A stretch of DNA of 59,277 nt from an uncultured Pelagibacteraceae bacterium. Its GTDB lineage: Bacteria > Pseudomonadota > Alphaproteobacteria > Pelagibacterales > Pelagibacteraceae. Position 1 is the first letter of the stretch. Every line of letters begins with the position of its first letter. The stretch is from the NCBI GenBank assembly GCA_902634775.1, contig CACPLG010000009.1:1-59277 (forward strand), in the 5' to 3' direction. Under the pieces are notes generated by a model. That model saw only the letters and a program-made list of their open reading frames with translations, was not told the DNA's origin and did no database searches. Shown piece by piece: positions 26,748-36,975 of the stretch. The translations under genes were made by a program, and so were the position numbers.

Positions 26748-27532
26748 AAAAATTTTGTGTTATAGGAAATCCAATTCAACATTCCTTATCTCCAAAACTC
26801 CATAATTTTTGGTTAAAAAAAAATAAAATTAATGGTATCTATGAAAAAAAACTTCTTAAGGAAAACGAAATTCCCAAACTAATAGAAAGCATAAGAAATT
26901 CAGAAATAAATGGTGTAAACGTTACAGTTCCATTTAAAAATTCTGTAATACAATTCTTGGACAACTTAAGTTCTGATGCTAAAAAAACCAATTCTGTTAA
27001 TACTATTTGTAAAGAAAATGATAAAATAATTGGTCATAATACAGATATTGCTGGGTTCGAGTTAGCTTTGAGATATATCAACTATGATGTCAAAAGAAAA
27101 AAAGCATTTATCATAGGAGCTGGGGGTGTTAGTCCTTCGATTATTTTTGCACTGAAAAATATGGGATGTGAAAACATTTATTTAACTAACAGAACACTTG
27201 AAAAAGCAGAAAAAATTAAAAAAACTTTCAATGACATTGTTATTCAAAAATGGGGCGATATTCCTGATTTTGATATAGTTATTAACGCAACTAGCGTAGG
27301 TCTAAATAACGATAATTTTGATTTAGAGCTCAATAAAGTTGGAAACAATAAATTTTTTTATGATGTAATTTATAATCCAAGCGAGACTAATTTTTTAAAA
27401 AATGCAAAACTTAATGGTAACAAAACAGAAAATGGAAAGATGATGTTTGTGTATCAAGCGCATCAATCATTTGCAATGTGGAATAAAGTCTTACCGAAAA
27501 TTGATAAGGATACAATAGAAATTTTAGAATGA
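26744..27532 (+). CDS. aroE: Shikimate dehydrogenase
   Basis: AroE reduces 3-dehydroshikimate in aromatic amino-acid synthesis. The 262-residue protein has the substrate motif GNPIQHSLSPKLHNFWL, NGVNVTVPFKNSV with the catalytic Lys, NTDIAGFELAL, and the NADP motif IIGAGGVSPSIIFAL. VINATSVG follows. It lies inside the ppsR-maf-aroE-coaE-dnaQ run. Confidence 0.97.
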   Translation: MKKFCVIGNPIQHSLSPKLHNFWLKKNKINGIYEKKLLKENEIPKLIESIRNSEINGVNVTVPFKNSVIQFLDNLSSDAKKTNSVNTICKENDKIIGHNTDIAGFELALRYINYDVKRKKAFIIGAGGVSPSIIFALKNMGCENIYLTNRTLEKAEKIKKTFNDIVIQKWGDIPDFDIVINATSVGLNNDNFDLELNKVGNNKFFYDVIYNPSETNFLKNAKLNGNKTENGKMMFVYQAHQSFAMWNKVLPKIDKDTIEILE

Positions 27533-28101
27533 GAAGAATTGCATTAGTTGGTGATATAGGTTCAGGAAAAACCTTCTTTTCTAAATTATTTGGATACCCA
27601 GTTTTTAATGCAGATTTAGTAGTTTCAAATCTTTATAAAAAAGACAAATTTTTATTTAAAAAAATAAAAAAAAAATTTCCAAATAAAGTGAGCAGTTTTC
27701 CTTTAAAGAAGGAAGAACTTTTAAAAATAATTTTGAAAAAAAACAATAACTTAAAAGTTCTTGGCAAAATAATTCATCCAATAGTAAGAAAAAAAATGAA
27801 AAATTTCATGAAAACTAATAAAAATAAAAAATTTGTCATTCTCGATATACCTTTATTTTTAGAAAATAAATTAGATACAAAAAATGACATTATTATTTTT
27901 ATTGACGCTGACAGAAAAAAAATTTGGAGAAAAATTTATAATAGGAAAAATATCAATCTTAAGTTGATTAAAATTCTTAGGAAAAATCAGATTCCAACAA
28001 GATTAAAAAAAAAAAAATCAAAATTTATTATAAAAAATAAATTTATTAGAAACATCGCAAAGAAAGATGTAAAATTAATTCAAAAAAAAATAAATAAATG
28101 A
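27529..28101 (+). CDS. coaE: Dephospho-CoA kinase
   Basis: CoaE performs the last step of coenzyme A synthesis. The 190-residue protein has Walker A GDIGSGKTFFSKLF (8-21), NADLVVSNLY, IIHPIVRKKM and FVILDIPLFLENKLD. The C-terminal half is extremely Lys/Ile/Asn-rich, in line with the base composition. ATGA overlaps link it to aroE and dnaQ. Confidence 0.94.
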   Translation: MRRIALVGDIGSGKTFFSKLFGYPVFNADLVVSNLYKKDKFLFKKIKKKFPNKVSSFPLKKEELLKIILKKNNNLKVLGKIIHPIVRKKMKNFMKTNKNKKFVILDIPLFLENKLDTKNDIIIFIDADRKKIWRKIYNRKNINLKLIKILRKNQIPTRLKKKKSKFIIKNKFIRNIAKKDVKLIQKKINK

Positions 28102-28763
28102 AAGAAATTGTGCTAGATACTGAGACCACCGGCCTCTCAGTTGAAAATGGACATCGAATAGTTGAGATAGGTTGTATAGAGCTTGATAATCAAATTGTAA
28201 CATCAAATCATTTTCATTGTTACTTAAATCCTCAAAGAAAAGTATCCGAAGAAGCTTTTAAGGTGCATGGTTATTCAGATGAATTTTTATCTGATAAAAA
28301 AAAGTTTGAAGAAATTGTTGATGAATTCATAGATTTTATAAAAGATAAGAAACTAATAATACATAATGCTAAATTTGATTTATCCCACTTAAATAACGAA
28401 TTAAAATTAGTAGGAAAAAAACCAATTACCAAAGATCAAGTTATTGATACTTTGGATATAGCTAGAGAAAAATTTCCTGGTTCACAAATAAGCTTGGACG
28501 CTTTATGTAAAAAATTTAGAATTGATAATTCTAAAAGGAAATTGCATACAGCACTTATTGACTGTGAACTATTATCAAAAGTTTATGTAAATTTAATTGA
28601 TCAAAAAGAACCAAAATTAAATTTTTCTGAAAAAATTAACAAAGTCTCCAATAATATAAATTCTCAGATCAATTTTTGTAAAAACGTAATTCAACCTAGC
28701 CCTAAGGAACTTAAAGAACATCAGGATTTTCTTAAAAAATCTCTAAAAAAGAATTACTTTTGA
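28098..28763 (+). CDS. dnaQ: DNA polymerase III epsilon subunit (3'-5' proofreading exonuclease)
   Basis: DnaQ proofreads replication. The 221-residue protein has exonuclease motif I LDTETTGLS (6-14), VEIGCIEL, motif II LIIHNAKFDLSHLNNEL, and motif III with HTALIDCELLSKVY (His and Asp). Position after coaE is the standard alphaproteobacterial order. The end overlaps the convergent secB end by ten bases. Confidence 0.96.
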   Translation: MKEIVLDTETTGLSVENGHRIVEIGCIELDNQIVTSNHFHCYLNPQRKVSEEAFKVHGYSDEFLSDKKKFEEIVDEFIDFIKDKKLIIHNAKFDLSHLNNELKLVGKKPITKDQVIDTLDIAREKFPGSQISLDALCKKFRIDNSKRKLHTALIDCELLSKVYVNLIDQKEPKLNFSEKINKVSNNINSQINFCKNVIQPSPKELKEHQDFLKKSLKKNYF

Positions 28764-29176
28764 TTCTTTTCAAACAATTCTTTAAAATTTATTTTCTTAT
28801 CTAAGCCAATGGGTGGATAACCTATTGATTTTGTTACTTCTAGAAATTTTCTTTCCATTTCAGGGTACATTTCAGTTGGAACGTCACACAAAAAAATTTT
28901 TTTTAGATCATCTTTATTAACTGCTGACTCTTCGACTCTAATTACAGTGGTATGTATTATTTCTAATAATGTTTTTTTATCGTTTTTATTTTTATCATCA
29001 AAAGTTAATTTAACATTTACCTCAGCCATATTATTTTTAAGTGGTATTGAATTAATATCTATTCCCAATGAATGTTTTGGAATATTTTCTTTTAAATATA
29101 TGAATTCCTCCGTGCTTGGTATTTTTGATGTAATATTTTTTATATAAGATAAAAGAATTTTATAATTTTTGGTCAT
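28754..29176 (-). CDS. secB: SecB-like protein-export chaperone
   Basis: SecB keeps preproteins unfolded and hands them to SecA. This 140-residue protein is divergent but keeps the fold pattern: SYIKNITSKIPS at the start, VNVKLTF strands, and the C-terminal PEMERKFLEVTKSIGYPPIGLDKKINFKELF, matching the PPLxLxPINFxxLY end of SecB. The start at 29176 (MTKNYKILLSYIK) puts the family motif near the N-terminus; longer in-frame starts reach 29209 and overlap fxsA further. Location between dnaQ and fxsA supports the call. Confidence 0.83.
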   Translation of the reverse strand: MTKNYKILLSYIKNITSKIPSTEEFIYLKENIPKHSLGIDINSIPLKNNMAEVNVKLTFDDKNKNDKKTLLEIIHTTVIRVEESAVNKDDLKKIFLCDVPTEMYPEMERKFLEVTKSIGYPPIGLDKKINFKELFEKNQK

Positions 29177-29585
29177 TTTCATTATCCTTATCTTCATATT
29201 CTCCTTCAATCAAATCTTCTTTATTGTGAACTTCTTTTTTTCTTGTATTAGCAAAAGATTTGAAAATGATTTTTCTAGTTAGGGGAAATATAAGTAAAAA
29301 ACCTAAAATGTCAGTGGCAAATCCTGGCGTTATAAGTAGCAGTGCTGCAATTGCCAATGCAGCCCCAGACATTAATTCAAATAACGGCATTTGATTTTTA
29401 TAAAGTTGAGACATGCCAGATTTTAATGTGTTTAAACCTTCATACCTTGCATAAAAAACACCAATTATAGCTGTAATAAATATTAACGAGATTGTTGTAA
29501 AAGCTCCAATTTGGCTTCCAATTTTGATAAATAAATAAATTTCTATAATTGGGACCAAAATTATCAACAAAAGTACTGTGTTCAT
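29160..29585 (-). CDS. fxsA: FxsA-family inner-membrane protein
   Basis: FxsA is a small membrane protein of unclear role (suppressor of F-exclusion of phage T7 in E. coli). The 141-residue protein has the family layout: VLLIILVPIIEIYLFIKIGSQIGAFTTISLIFITAIIGVFYAR, then LFELMSGAALAIAALLLITPGFATDILGFLLIFPLTR. An acidic tail follows. It precedes secB and diverges from the Tim44-like gene with a 58-base gap. Confidence 0.92.
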   Translation of the reverse strand: MNTVLLLIILVPIIEIYLFIKIGSQIGAFTTISLIFITAIIGVFYARYEGLNTLKSGMSQLYKNQMPLFELMSGAALAIAALLLITPGFATDILGFLLIFPLTRKIIFKSFANTRKKEVHNKEDLIEGEYEDKDNENDQKL

Positions 29586-29643
29586 TTGTCTATAATCTAA
29601 ATTGCTTGTTGAAATTAAGCAATAGAGTAAATATTATTCAATT

Positions 29644-30231
29644 ATGAATTATAGTTTTGAATATTTAGATATTATTTTGTTGGCTATGATAGCTGGCTTT
29701 ATTTTTCTGAGATTGAGAGGAATTTTAGGTAAGAGATCAGGTTATGAGGAAGACATTTCAAACAGCTTTCCTCATGAAATGCCTGAAATGAAGACTGTAA
29801 AAAAAACGAATTACAGAAATTTTGATGAAAATGCAAAGAAAGACTTTATTGAAGGAGCAAAAGTAGCCTATGAAACAATTATCACAAATTTTTCAAAAGG
29901 ATCAATTAAAGATATTAAAAATCTATTAGACAAAAAAGTTTTAAACCAATTTCAGGAAGCCATTTCTAATAGAGAAAAAAATGGCATAAAATCAGAGACA
30001 ACTTTTATTGGAATAAACTCAGCAGAAATAAAAAATCATGAGCAAAAAGACAATGTTCTTGAAGTAACAGTAGATTTTATAAGCGAAATTATATCATGCA
30101 ATAGGGATAAAAATTCTAAGATTTTAACAGGTGACCCAGAAAAAGTTAAAAAAGTATATGATACTTGGAGATTTTCAAGAAACTTAAACTCTAATGATCC
30201 AAATTGGATTTTGGTTGAGACTAATACCTAA
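29644..30231 (+). CDS. Tim44-like domain protein (TimA)
   Basis: The 195-residue protein has an N-terminal membrane helix (LDIILLAMIAGFIFLRLRGILGKRSG) followed by a Tim44-like domain (KDFIEGAKVAYETIITNFSKGSIKDIKNLL through VKKVYDTWRFSRNLNSNDPNWILVET). Alphaproteobacterial homologues of mitochondrial Tim44 are inner-membrane proteins implicated in envelope assembly. The gene is in its usual place across from fxsA. The smr-like gene follows after three bases. Confidence 0.9.
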   Translation: MNYSFEYLDIILLAMIAGFIFLRLRGILGKRSGYEEDISNSFPHEMPEMKTVKKTNYRNFDENAKKDFIEGAKVAYETIITNFSKGSIKDIKNLLDKKVLNQFQEAISNREKNGIKSETTFIGINSAEIKNHEQKDNVLEVTVDFISEIISCNRDKNSKILTGDPEKVKKVYDTWRFSRNLNSNDPNWILVETNT

Positions 30232-30234
30232 TAT

Positions 30235-30654
30235 TTGAGCAAAAAATTATCAGACAAAGATCTTAAAGATTGGAAAAATTTCGTTAAGAGTAAAGATAAG
30301 ATTATTCCAAAAGATATTAATAGCCCTGCAACCAGTAAAAATTCATCGATATTTGCTATAGATTTGCACGGTTTAAGTCTTGATCAAGCCAACAAATTTG
30401 TTGAAAAAACAATTAATGAGTGTTTTGAGAAACAAATTTCAAAAGTAAATATAATTACTGGCAAAGGTATGAGATCTAAATCAGTCGAAGATCCTTACAA
30501 ATCGTCTGAATTAAGCATATTAAAACATTCTGTACCTGAGTTTATTAGTTCTAATGATGAACTTATGAAAAAAATTAAAAATATAGAAAATACTGATGAA
30601 AAAAATTCGGGATCTTTTAATGTTTATTTAAAATCAAAGAATAAATTTAGATAA
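30235..30654 (+). CDS. Smr (MutS2 C-terminal-like) domain protein
   Basis: The 139-residue protein starts with TTG ([21 protein letters not shown]). It contains an Smr domain: [25 protein letters not shown], then [12 protein letters not shown]..., and VPEFIS. Smr domains are nucleases or nucleic-acid-binding modules; the DLHG and TGKG motifs are present. In many relatives a lytic transglycosylase gene (mltA) sits between the Tim44-like and smr genes; it is absent here. The 3' end overlaps the convergent hslU by 21 bases, the largest overlap of this kind in the window. Confidence 0.87.
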   Translation: MSKKLSDKDLKDWKNFVKSKDKIIPKDINSPATSKNSSIFAIDLHGLSLDQANKFVEKTINECFEKQISKVNIITGKGMRSKSVEDPYKSSELSILKHSVPEFISSNDELMKKIKNIENTDEKNSGSFNVYLKSKNKFR

Positions 30655-31998
30655 ATCGTTATCTTTTACTAGTTGTCCAAGATTTTCTTTTACATATTTT
30701 GAATCAATCACAATTTTTTCACCTGATCTGTCTGTTGCTGTGAAACTAATTTCATCCAAAACTCTTTCAATAATAGTATGAAGTCTTCTTGCACCAATAT
30801 TTTCAACAGATGAATTTACTTCGCTTGCTAGATTTGCAATAGTATCAATTCCATCTTCTGAGAATTCTAAATCAACATTTTCAGTTTTCAATAATGCTTT
30901 ATACTGTTTTATTAAACTGTTATCTGGTTCTTTTAAAATTCTTTTAAAGTCAGAACTGTTTAATGCATCAAGTTCAACTCTTATTGGTAATCTTCCTTGT
31001 AATTCGGGAAGTAAATCTGAAGGTTTAGCAAGTTGGAAAGCTCCTGATGCTATAAATAATATATGATCTGTTTTTACTGGTCCATACTTTGTGCTTACAG
31101 TAGTACCTTCTATTAATGGTAATAAATCTCTTTGAACTCCTTCTCTTGATACATCTCCACCAACCCTGTCAGTTCTTGCAGAAATTTTATCAATTTCATC
31201 CAAGAAAACAATTCCGTTATTTTCAGTTACATTTTTTGCAGATTTAATAATTTTATCTTGTTCAATAAGTTTATCAGCCTCTTCATTTAACAAGATCTCA
31301 TGAGACTCTTTTACAGTCATCTTTTTCTTTTTTGCTTTGTTGCCCATTGATTTACCGAGCATGTCACCAATATTAATCATTCCAATGTTTGCTCCGGGCA
31401 TTCCGGGTATTTCAAAGCTTGGCATGTTTCCACTTTCATTAACTGGAACTTCAATTTCGTTATCGTCTAAATCACCATTTCTAAGTCTCTTTCTAAAACT
31501 TTCTCTTGTTGCTACACTTGCTTTGTTTCCTACTAAAGCATCTAAAACTCTTTCCTCAGCGAGCTTTTGAGCTTTAGCATGAACTTCTTTTCTTTTCTTA
31601 ACTTTTTCCATTGCAATAGCAATTTCAAGCAAGTCTCTTATGATTTGTTCTACGTCTCTTCCAACATAACCAACCTCTGTAAATCTTGTGGCTTCAACTT
31701 TTACAAATGGTGCCTCTGCTAATTTAGATAGCCTTCTTGATATCTCAGTTTTACCAACACCTGTTGGTCCAATCATTAATATATTTTTAGGTAGAACCTC
31801 ATCTCTCATTTCACCTTTTAATGCCTGTCTTCTCCATCTATTTCTAAGAGCAATAGCAACAGCTCTCTTGGCTTTGTTTTGCCCTACAACGTATCTATCT
31901 AATTCAGATACAATTTCTCTTGGCGAAAGAGAATCTATGTGATTCTTCTTTTCCTCAGAATTTTTTTTCGGAAATGATTTAATATTTGATTTTTCCAT
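30634..31998 (-). CDS. hslU: HslU ATPase subunit of the HslUV protease
   Basis: HslU unfolds substrates for the HslV peptidase. The 454-residue AAA+ protein has [34 protein letters not shown], Walker A GPTGVGKT (77-84), [14 protein letters not shown], Walker [11 protein letters not shown], and the C-terminal [19 protein letters not shown] motif. Its ATG overlaps the hslV stop (TAATG). Confidence 0.98.
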   Translation of the reverse strand: MEKSNIKSFPKKNSEEKKNHIDSLSPREIVSELDRYVVGQNKAKRAVAIALRNRWRRQALKGEMRDEVLPKNILMIGPTGVGKTEISRRLSKLAEAPFVKVEATRFTEVGYVGRDVEQIIRDLLEIAIAMEKVKKRKEVHAKAQKLAEERVLDALVGNKASVATRESFRKRLRNGDLDDNEIEVPVNESGNMPSFEIPGMPGANIGMINIGDMLGKSMGNKAKKKKMTVKESHEILLNEEADKLIEQDKIIKSAKNVTENNGIVFLDEIDKISARTDRVGGDVSREGVQRDLLPLIEGTTVSTKYGPVKTDHILFIASGAFQLAKPSDLLPELQGRLPIRVELDALNSSDFKRILKEPDNSLIKQYKALLKTENVDLEFSEDGIDTIANLASEVNSSVENIGARRLHTIIERVLDEISFTATDRSGEKIVIDSKYVKENLGQLVKDNDLSKFIL

Positions 31999-32513
31999 TA
32001 TATTTTCTCAATTCTAATATTATCATTTGTAAATACGCAAATATCAGCTGCAACTTTAATTGCTTTTTTTGCCACTTCTTCAGCATTCAATTCTGTATCC
32101 ATCAAAACCTTTGCAGCTGCAAGAGCGTAGTTTCCACCTGATCCAATTCCAATAACATCTCCTTCAGGTTCTAAAACGTCTCCGGTTCCTGAAATAATAA
32201 AACTTTTTTCTTTATCTCCAATTGCCATTAATGCTTCAAGTCTCCTTAAATATTTATCGGTTCTCCAATCTTTAGCAAGTTCGACTGCGGCACGGGTTAA
32301 ATTTCCAGCATGTTTTTCAAGTTTAGCTTCTAGTCTCTCAAAAAGAGTTAACGCGTCTGCTGTTGAACCAGCAAAACCTGCAATCACATTTCGTTTCTCA
32401 ATTTTACGAACTTTGTTAGCATTGCTTTTAATTACTGTATTTCCCATACTGACCTGGCCATCACTTGCCACAACTACGTCATTTTTTTTTCTTACTAATA
32501 CAATCGTTGTCAT
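31998..32513 (-). CDS. hslV: HslV peptidase subunit
   Basis: HslV is the proteasome-like threonine peptidase of HslUV. The 171-residue protein has [26 protein letters not shown], whose Thr2 becomes the catalytic N-terminus after Met removal, then [22 protein letters not shown] and [16 protein letters not shown]. It diverges from hisB, with an 89-base gap presumably holding both promoters. Confidence 0.97.
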   Translation of the reverse strand: MTTIVLVRKKNDVVVASDGQVSMGNTVIKSNANKVRKIEKRNVIAGFAGSTADALTLFERLEAKLEKHAGNLTRAAVELAKDWRTDKYLRRLEALMAIGDKEKSFIISGTGDVLEPEGDVIGIGSGGNYALAAAKVLMDTELNAEEVAKKAIKVAADICVFTNDNIRIEKI

Positions 32514-32602
32514 GAAGTATAGATGGATATGAATTTCTATTCTTCAAGTGGCAAATTAGTTTTGTTGATATGACTAAATAATATAGATATACGTAGGTAT
32601 AT

Positions 32603-33193
32603 ATGAAGCGAAAAGCATCAATAATAAGAAAAACAAAAGAAACAAAAATTGACGTTGAATTAAATATTGACGGTAAAGGTCAATACAAAATCGATACTGG
32701 AATAGGTTTTCTTGATCATATGCTTGAACAACTTTCTAAACATTCATCAATTGATTTAAAGGTTAAAGCAAAAGGAGATACACACATAGATCTCCATCAC
32801 ACAACAGAAGATACTGGTATTGCTATTGGTGAATGTCTTAAGAAAGCATCAAAAAAATTCATTGGAATTAAAAGATATGCTCACGCAATGATACCAATGG
32901 ATGAAACTTTAACTAGAGTTGCATTAGACGTTTCAAACAGACCGTACTTAATTTGGAAAGTGGATTTGAAAGTAGAAAAACTTGGAGAAATGGACACAGA
33001 ACTTTTTAAAGAATGGTTTCAAGCTTTTTCACAATCTGCAGGAATTACATTACATATTGAGAATTTATATGGAGACAATAGTCACCACAAAGTAGAGTCC
33101 TGTTTTAAAGGTTTAGCAAAATCACTTAGAGCTGCATTAGAAATAGATCCAAAAAATAAAAAAGTCGTGCCATCTACTAAGGGCTCTTTATAA
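32603..33193 (+). CDS. hisB: Imidazoleglycerol-phosphate dehydratase
   Basis: HisB dehydrates imidazoleglycerol phosphate in histidine synthesis. The 196-residue monofunctional enzyme has [17 protein letters not shown], the manganese-binding [17 protein letters not shown], and [19 protein letters not shown]. It heads the hisB-H-A-F-E run. Confidence 0.97.
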   Translation: MKRKASIIRKTKETKIDVELNIDGKGQYKIDTGIGFLDHMLEQLSKHSSIDLKVKAKGDTHIDLHHTTEDTGIAIGECLKKASKKFIGIKRYAHAMIPMDETLTRVALDVSNRPYLIWKVDLKVEKLGEMDTELFKEWFQAFSQSAGITLHIENLYGDNSHHKVESCFKGLAKSLRAALEIDPKNKKVVPSTKGSL

Positions 33194-33199
33194 AAATTA

Positions 33200-33826
33200 A
33201 TGAACGTAACAATTGTTGATTACAAATCAGGGAACATAAGTTCTGTTATTAACTCATTTAAAGAAGTAGCTGAAAATAAAGTTAAAATTGAAGTAACTTC
33301 TGATGTAAGCAAAATTAAATCCACGGACAAAGTTGTGTTACCAGGCCAGGGATCATTTAAAAGTTGTGTGGATGCATTACAATCTATTAAAGGACTTGTT
33401 GACTGCCTAAATGAATTTGTAATGAATAAGAAAAAACCTCTTCTTGGAATATGTGTTGGATTACAAATGTTCGCTGATGTTGGATATGAAGAGTCAGAGA
33501 CAAAGGGATTAGGCTGGATCTCGGGCAAAGTTACAAAAATAGATAATCAAAATGGTAAATATAAGCTTCCCCACATTGGATGGAACCAAATAAACATAGT
33601 TAAAGGTAGTAAAATTTTTAAAGATATAAAAGATAAATCACACATGTATTTTGTTCACAGTTATGAGTTTGTCCCAACTGACAAAAATTCAATATCAGCA
33701 ACAACTGACTATTCGTCAAAACATGTTTGCGCAGTTGAAAAAGAAAATATTTTTGGCACACAATTTCATCCAGAAAAAAGCGATAAAACTGGATTAAAAA
33801 TAATCAACAACTTTATAAATTTATAA
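33200..33826 (+). CDS. hisH: Imidazole glycerol phosphate synthase, glutamine amidotransferase subunit
   Basis: HisH supplies ammonia from glutamine to HisF. The 208-residue protein has VDYKSGNISSV, VLPGQGSF, the nucleophile Cys in GICVGLQMF, VHSYEF, and the His/Glu pair in FGTQFHPEKS. It starts six bases after hisB and abuts hisA. Confidence 0.97.
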   Translation: MNVTIVDYKSGNISSVINSFKEVAENKVKIEVTSDVSKIKSTDKVVLPGQGSFKSCVDALQSIKGLVDCLNEFVMNKKKPLLGICVGLQMFADVGYEESETKGLGWISGKVTKIDNQNGKYKLPHIGWNQINIVKGSKIFKDIKDKSHMYFVHSYEFVPTDKNSISATTDYSSKHVCAVEKENIFGTQFHPEKSDKTGLKIINNFINL

Positions 33827-34543
33827 ATGAAGATATTTCCAGCAATTGATATTAAAGATAAAAAGTGTGTAAGATTAATTAAAGGTGATTTTAGTCAAAA
33901 GACAGAATATCAAATGTCTCCAGTCGAACAGGCAACACAATTTATTGATAAAGGGTTTAAAAATTTGCACATTGTTGATCTTGATGGAGCTTTAGCGGGT
34001 GAAACGGTTAATCTTGATATTATTAAGGAGATAGTAAGTAAATTTGATTTTAAAGTAGAGGTAGGTGGAGGCGTGAGAGATTTTGATAGTATTCAAGAAT
34101 ATGCTGATATAGGTGTAGATAAAATAATCTTAGGAAGTGTGGCTATTAAAGATAAAAGTTTTTTGAAAAAGGCATGTAAGAAATTTCCAAAAAAAATTGC
34201 ATTAGGTTTGGATGCAAAAGATGGAAAACTCTCGTTATCAGGTTGGAAAGAAAGTTCAGGCATTTCAACCTTAGATTTTTTAACCGAAGTAAATGACTAC
34301 GGTATTAGTAGATTAATTTTTACTGATATTAATAAAGATGGTACAAAAGAAAGCCCAAATTTTGAGGAAACATTAAAGGTTGCTGAAGTTTCTAATTGTC
34401 CTGTGATAATTTCTGGCGGGGTATCATCAATAGAGGATATCAAAAAAGCTAAGACATTAAAAAATATTGAAGGTGTTATAGTTGGTAAAGCAATATACGA
34501 TGGTGATATTAAACTAGAGGAGCTGGCAAAAGAGGATGCTTAA
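33827..34543 (+). CDS. hisA: Phosphoribosylformimino-5-aminoimidazole carboxamide ribotide isomerase
   Basis: HisA isomerises ProFAR in histidine synthesis. The 238-residue beta/alpha barrel has [19 protein letters not shown] with catalytic Asp8, [13 protein letters not shown], and FTDINKDGT with the second catalytic Asp; ISGGVSS follows. Its end overlaps hisF by eight bases. Confidence 0.97.
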   Translation: MKIFPAIDIKDKKCVRLIKGDFSQKTEYQMSPVEQATQFIDKGFKNLHIVDLDGALAGETVNLDIIKEIVSKFDFKVEVGGGVRDFDSIQEYADIGVDKIILGSVAIKDKSFLKKACKKFPKKIALGLDAKDGKLSLSGWKESSGISTLDFLTEVNDYGISRLIFTDINKDGTKESPNFEETLKVAEVSNCPVIISGGVSSIEDIKKAKTLKNIEGVIVGKAIYDGDIKLEELAKEDA

Positions 34544-35291
34544 AAATAGAATTATACCCTGCTTAGACGTAAAAAATGGTCGTGTAGTTAAGGGTATAAA
34601 CTTTGTTGATCTGAAAGATGCTGGCGATCCTGTTGAGCAAGCAAAAATCTATAGTGATGGTGGAGCAGATGAAATTTGTTTTTTAGATATTACTGCTTCA
34701 AATGAGAATAGGGATACTATTTATGAGGTTGTCGAGAAGACTTCAAAGAAATGTTTTGTGCCTCTAACAGTAGGCGGTGGAGTAAGAAGTGTTGATGATA
34801 TTAATAAATTATTGAACTGTGGAGCTGACAAAGTTTCAATTAATACTGCTGCAGTAGAAAATTCCAAAGTCGTGGTTGATAGTTCTAAAAAATTTGGTTC
34901 CCAATGTGTTGTTGTTGCAATAGATGCAAAAAAAAACGGAGATAAGTGGGAAGTTTTCACTCATGGAGGAAGAAACAATAGCGGCATTGATGCATTGGAA
35001 TATGCTAAAAAAATGGAAGATAGCGGAGCTGGTGAGTTGTTAGTTACTTCAATGGATAGAGATGGAACACAGGTTGGTTACGATATTGAGTTAATGTCTA
35101 AAATATCTTCTAAGGTAAATATTCCTTTAATTGCATCTGGTGGTGTTGGAAATCTTGATCACTTAGTAGAGGGTATTAAATCAGGTAAAGCTAGTGCAGT
35201 TCTTGCAGCATCAATTTTTCATTATGGTAAATACTCAGTGAAAGAAGCAAAGCAATATTTGGAGTCTAAAGGAATTCCTGTTAGAACATAA
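34536..35291 (+). CDS. hisF: Imidazole glycerol phosphate synthase cyclase subunit
   Basis: HisF cyclises PRFAR with ammonia from HisH to give imidazole glycerol phosphate and AICAR. AICAR can be recycled by PurH, also encoded in this window. The 251-residue barrel has [19 protein letters not shown] with catalytic Asp11, [23 protein letters not shown] with the second Asp, TSMDRDGTQ, and IASGGVGNL. Confidence 0.98.
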   Translation: MLKNRIIPCLDVKNGRVVKGINFVDLKDAGDPVEQAKIYSDGGADEICFLDITASNENRDTIYEVVEKTSKKCFVPLTVGGGVRSVDDINKLLNCGADKVSINTAAVENSKVVVDSSKKFGSQCVVVAIDAKKNGDKWEVFTHGGRNNSGIDALEYAKKMEDSGAGELLVTSMDRDGTQVGYDIELMSKISSKVNIPLIASGGVGNLDHLVEGIKSGKASAVLAASIFHYGKYSVKEAKQYLESKGIPVRT

Positions 35292-35292
35292 T

Positions 35293-35565
35293 ATGCTTAA
35301 AACTCTGGAAGATATAATTTTAATGGTAAGAGAGAGGAAGACTAAACCTCAAAGCGAATCTTATACAAATAAATTATTAGCTAACAAAGAATTGTCAGTA
35401 GAAAAGGTAAAAGAGGAAGTTAAAGAATTAATTGAAGCTGTGGAAAATAATACAAATAAAGTTCATGAGACAGCCGATGTATTGTATCATCTGATTGTGT
35501 ATCTCGAAGCAAATAACGTAAAAATGGAAGATGTTATGAAAGAACTAGATAAAAGAAGAAAATGA
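35293..35565 (+). CDS. hisE: Phosphoribosyl-ATP pyrophosphatase
   Basis: HisE hydrolyses phosphoribosyl-ATP to phosphoribosyl-AMP. The 90-residue MazG-fold protein has the metal-binding EEVKELIEAVENN and HETADVLYHLIVYL. It starts one base after hisF and overlaps the HIT gene by ATGA. No hisI follows, so the next step must be encoded elsewhere. Confidence 0.95.
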   Translation: MLKTLEDIILMVRERKTKPQSESYTNKLLANKELSVEKVKEEVKELIEAVENNTNKVHETADVLYHLIVYLEANNVKMEDVMKELDKRRK

Positions 35566-35927
35566 GCTACGACGACAATAACATTTTTGCAAAAATCCTG
35601 AGAGGCGAGATACCATGCAAAAAAATCTATGAGGATGAATTTATTTTATCTTTTCATGATATAAATCCACAGAAAAAAGTTCATGCTTTGGTAATTCCAA
35701 AAGGTAAATATGTAAATTTAGAGGATTTTACTTCTAAAGCCAGTTCAGACGAAATAGTTGGACTTATGAAAGGAATTTCAACTGTTGCAAAAAAAATTGG
35801 AATTTCAAGTATTGATAATGATGGATTTAGGACTTTATCAAATGTTGGAGAAAATGGTGGACAAGAAGTTCCTCATTTGCACTTTCATTTGTTTGGTGGT
35901 CAAAAAGTAGGGAGAATGGTTCAATGA
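35562..35927 (+). CDS. HIT-family nucleotide-binding hydrolase
   Basis: The 121-residue protein belongs to the HINT/PKCI branch of the histidine-triad family: NIFAKILRGEIPCKKIYEDE at the start, FHDINPQKKVHALVIPK, and the triad PHLHFHLFGGQ. Such proteins hydrolyse nucleoside phosphoramidates. In alphaproteobacteria it commonly follows hisE, as here. It is coupled by ATGA overlaps on both sides. Confidence 0.95.
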   Translation: MSYDDNNIFAKILRGEIPCKKIYEDEFILSFHDINPQKKVHALVIPKGKYVNLEDFTSKASSDEIVGLMKGISTVAKKIGISSIDNDGFRTLSNVGENGGQEVPHLHFHLFGGQKVGRMVQ

Positions 35928-36433
35928 TAATTAGTGTAAAAAGAAATTTTTTAGAATTAAAAAATATCAATGATCTTATTAAAAAAGATAAGCCAGAAGA
36001 CAATTATTCCGTGAAAAAAACAAAACCAGATTTCCAACTGAACAAGTTTTTCTATAAACAAATTGGTAAGAAATATCGATGGACTGATAGATTGATTTGG
36101 ACAGATCTTCAGTGGTCAAATTATGTCTCAAATAAAAATCTAGAAACCTACGTAATAAAGAATGGCGAAGATTTAGTTGGATATTTTGAACTTATACATC
36201 ATCCAGAAAAAAATGAGACAGAACTTGCATACTTAGGTTTGTTTGAAGATTATTTTGGTAAAGGAGTTGGTGGTTATGCTTTAACAACTGCAATTTTAAA
36301 ATCCTTTGAAAAAAAAATTAAAAGAATTTGGGTTCATACTTGTACACTAGATCATCCTAATGCGATAAAAAATTATTTAGCAAGAGGAATGAAAATTTTT
36401 AAAGAAGAAAACCTTAATATCAGAGCTAGCTAG
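35924..36433 (+). CDS. GNAT-family N-acetyltransferase
   Basis: The 169-residue protein has the acetyl-CoA-binding pattern ELAYLGLFEDYFGKGVGGYALTTAILKSFE and a late WVHTCTLDHPNAIKNYLARGMKIFKEE segment typical of GNAT enzymes. The substrate is not deducible. It is the last gene of the his run, and its stop is interleaved with that of the convergent lolA-like gene (CTAG at 36430-36433). Confidence 0.87.
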   Translation: MIISVKRNFLELKNINDLIKKDKPEDNYSVKKTKPDFQLNKFFYKQIGKKYRWTDRLIWTDLQWSNYVSNKNLETYVIKNGEDLVGYFELIHHPEKNETELAYLGLFEDYFGKGVGGYALTTAILKSFEKKIKRIWVHTCTLDHPNAIKNYLARGMKIFKEENLNIRAS

Positions 36434-36975
36434 TTATAAAGATTAAGATTAAAAATATTATCAGACAACTCTTGATTAATATTTTTAACGATAATATTGG
36501 ACCTTACTCTGTTGCCATATAAATCAATAGTTTCCCAGCCTTTAATTAAGTAATTTTTTTTATCAAAAAAAATACTTAATTGATTACTTTGATCATTAAT
36601 TAATAGGAGAAAATTTTGTTCTTTTTCGACTACATTTCCCACAATTTTAGAGATTAAAAATTCTTTATTAAGAAAATATTTAAAGTAAGTATTTTCAGTT
36701 TTGTAAGTATTCGCAAAATTTGAGCTTTTGTTTTTGATTAAAAGTGTCTTTCCATTAGATACGATTAACTTCCCAGTCTCATCGTATTTGCACATCATTT
36801 TATTATTGAATGAAATAATACAGTTACCAGTTTCTTTTTTATCGTTAATTAGTTGTTCAAAATCAAATGTAAAATTTTCAATCTCAGAAATTTTTTTAAT
36901 AATTTTAGGTTCTGTGTAACCATGTTTTTGAGCGAATATAAAAAAAATGATTAAAATCAGAAAAATTGTTCTCAT
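36430..36975 (-). CDS. lolA: LolA-like periplasmic lipoprotein carrier
   Basis: LolA carries lipoproteins across the periplasm. The 181-residue protein has a signal peptide (MRTIFLILIIFFIFAQKHGYT) and the family pattern NFTFDFEQLINDKKETGNCIISFNNKMMCKY, LIVSNGKTLLI, and late beta strands. Conservation is weak, but ftsK-lolA is the usual alphaproteobacterial order. The start is one base before the ftsK stop boundary. Confidence 0.84.
   Translation of the reverse strand: MRTIFLILIIFFIFAQKHGYTEPKIIKKISEIENFTFDFEQLINDKKETGNCIISFNNKMMCKYDETGKLIVSNGKTLLIKNKSSNFANTYKTENTYFKYFLNKEFLISKIVGNVVEKEQNFLLLINDQSNQLSIFFDKKNYLIKGWETIDLYGNRVRSNIIVKNINQELSDNIFNLNLYN

Noticed and set aside
30232..30240. Smr-domain gene as a pseudogene because it has no ATG
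   Set aside because: A TTG at 30235 sits three bases after the upstream stop, the frame is intact and the Smr motifs are complete, so a non-ATG start is more likely than decay.
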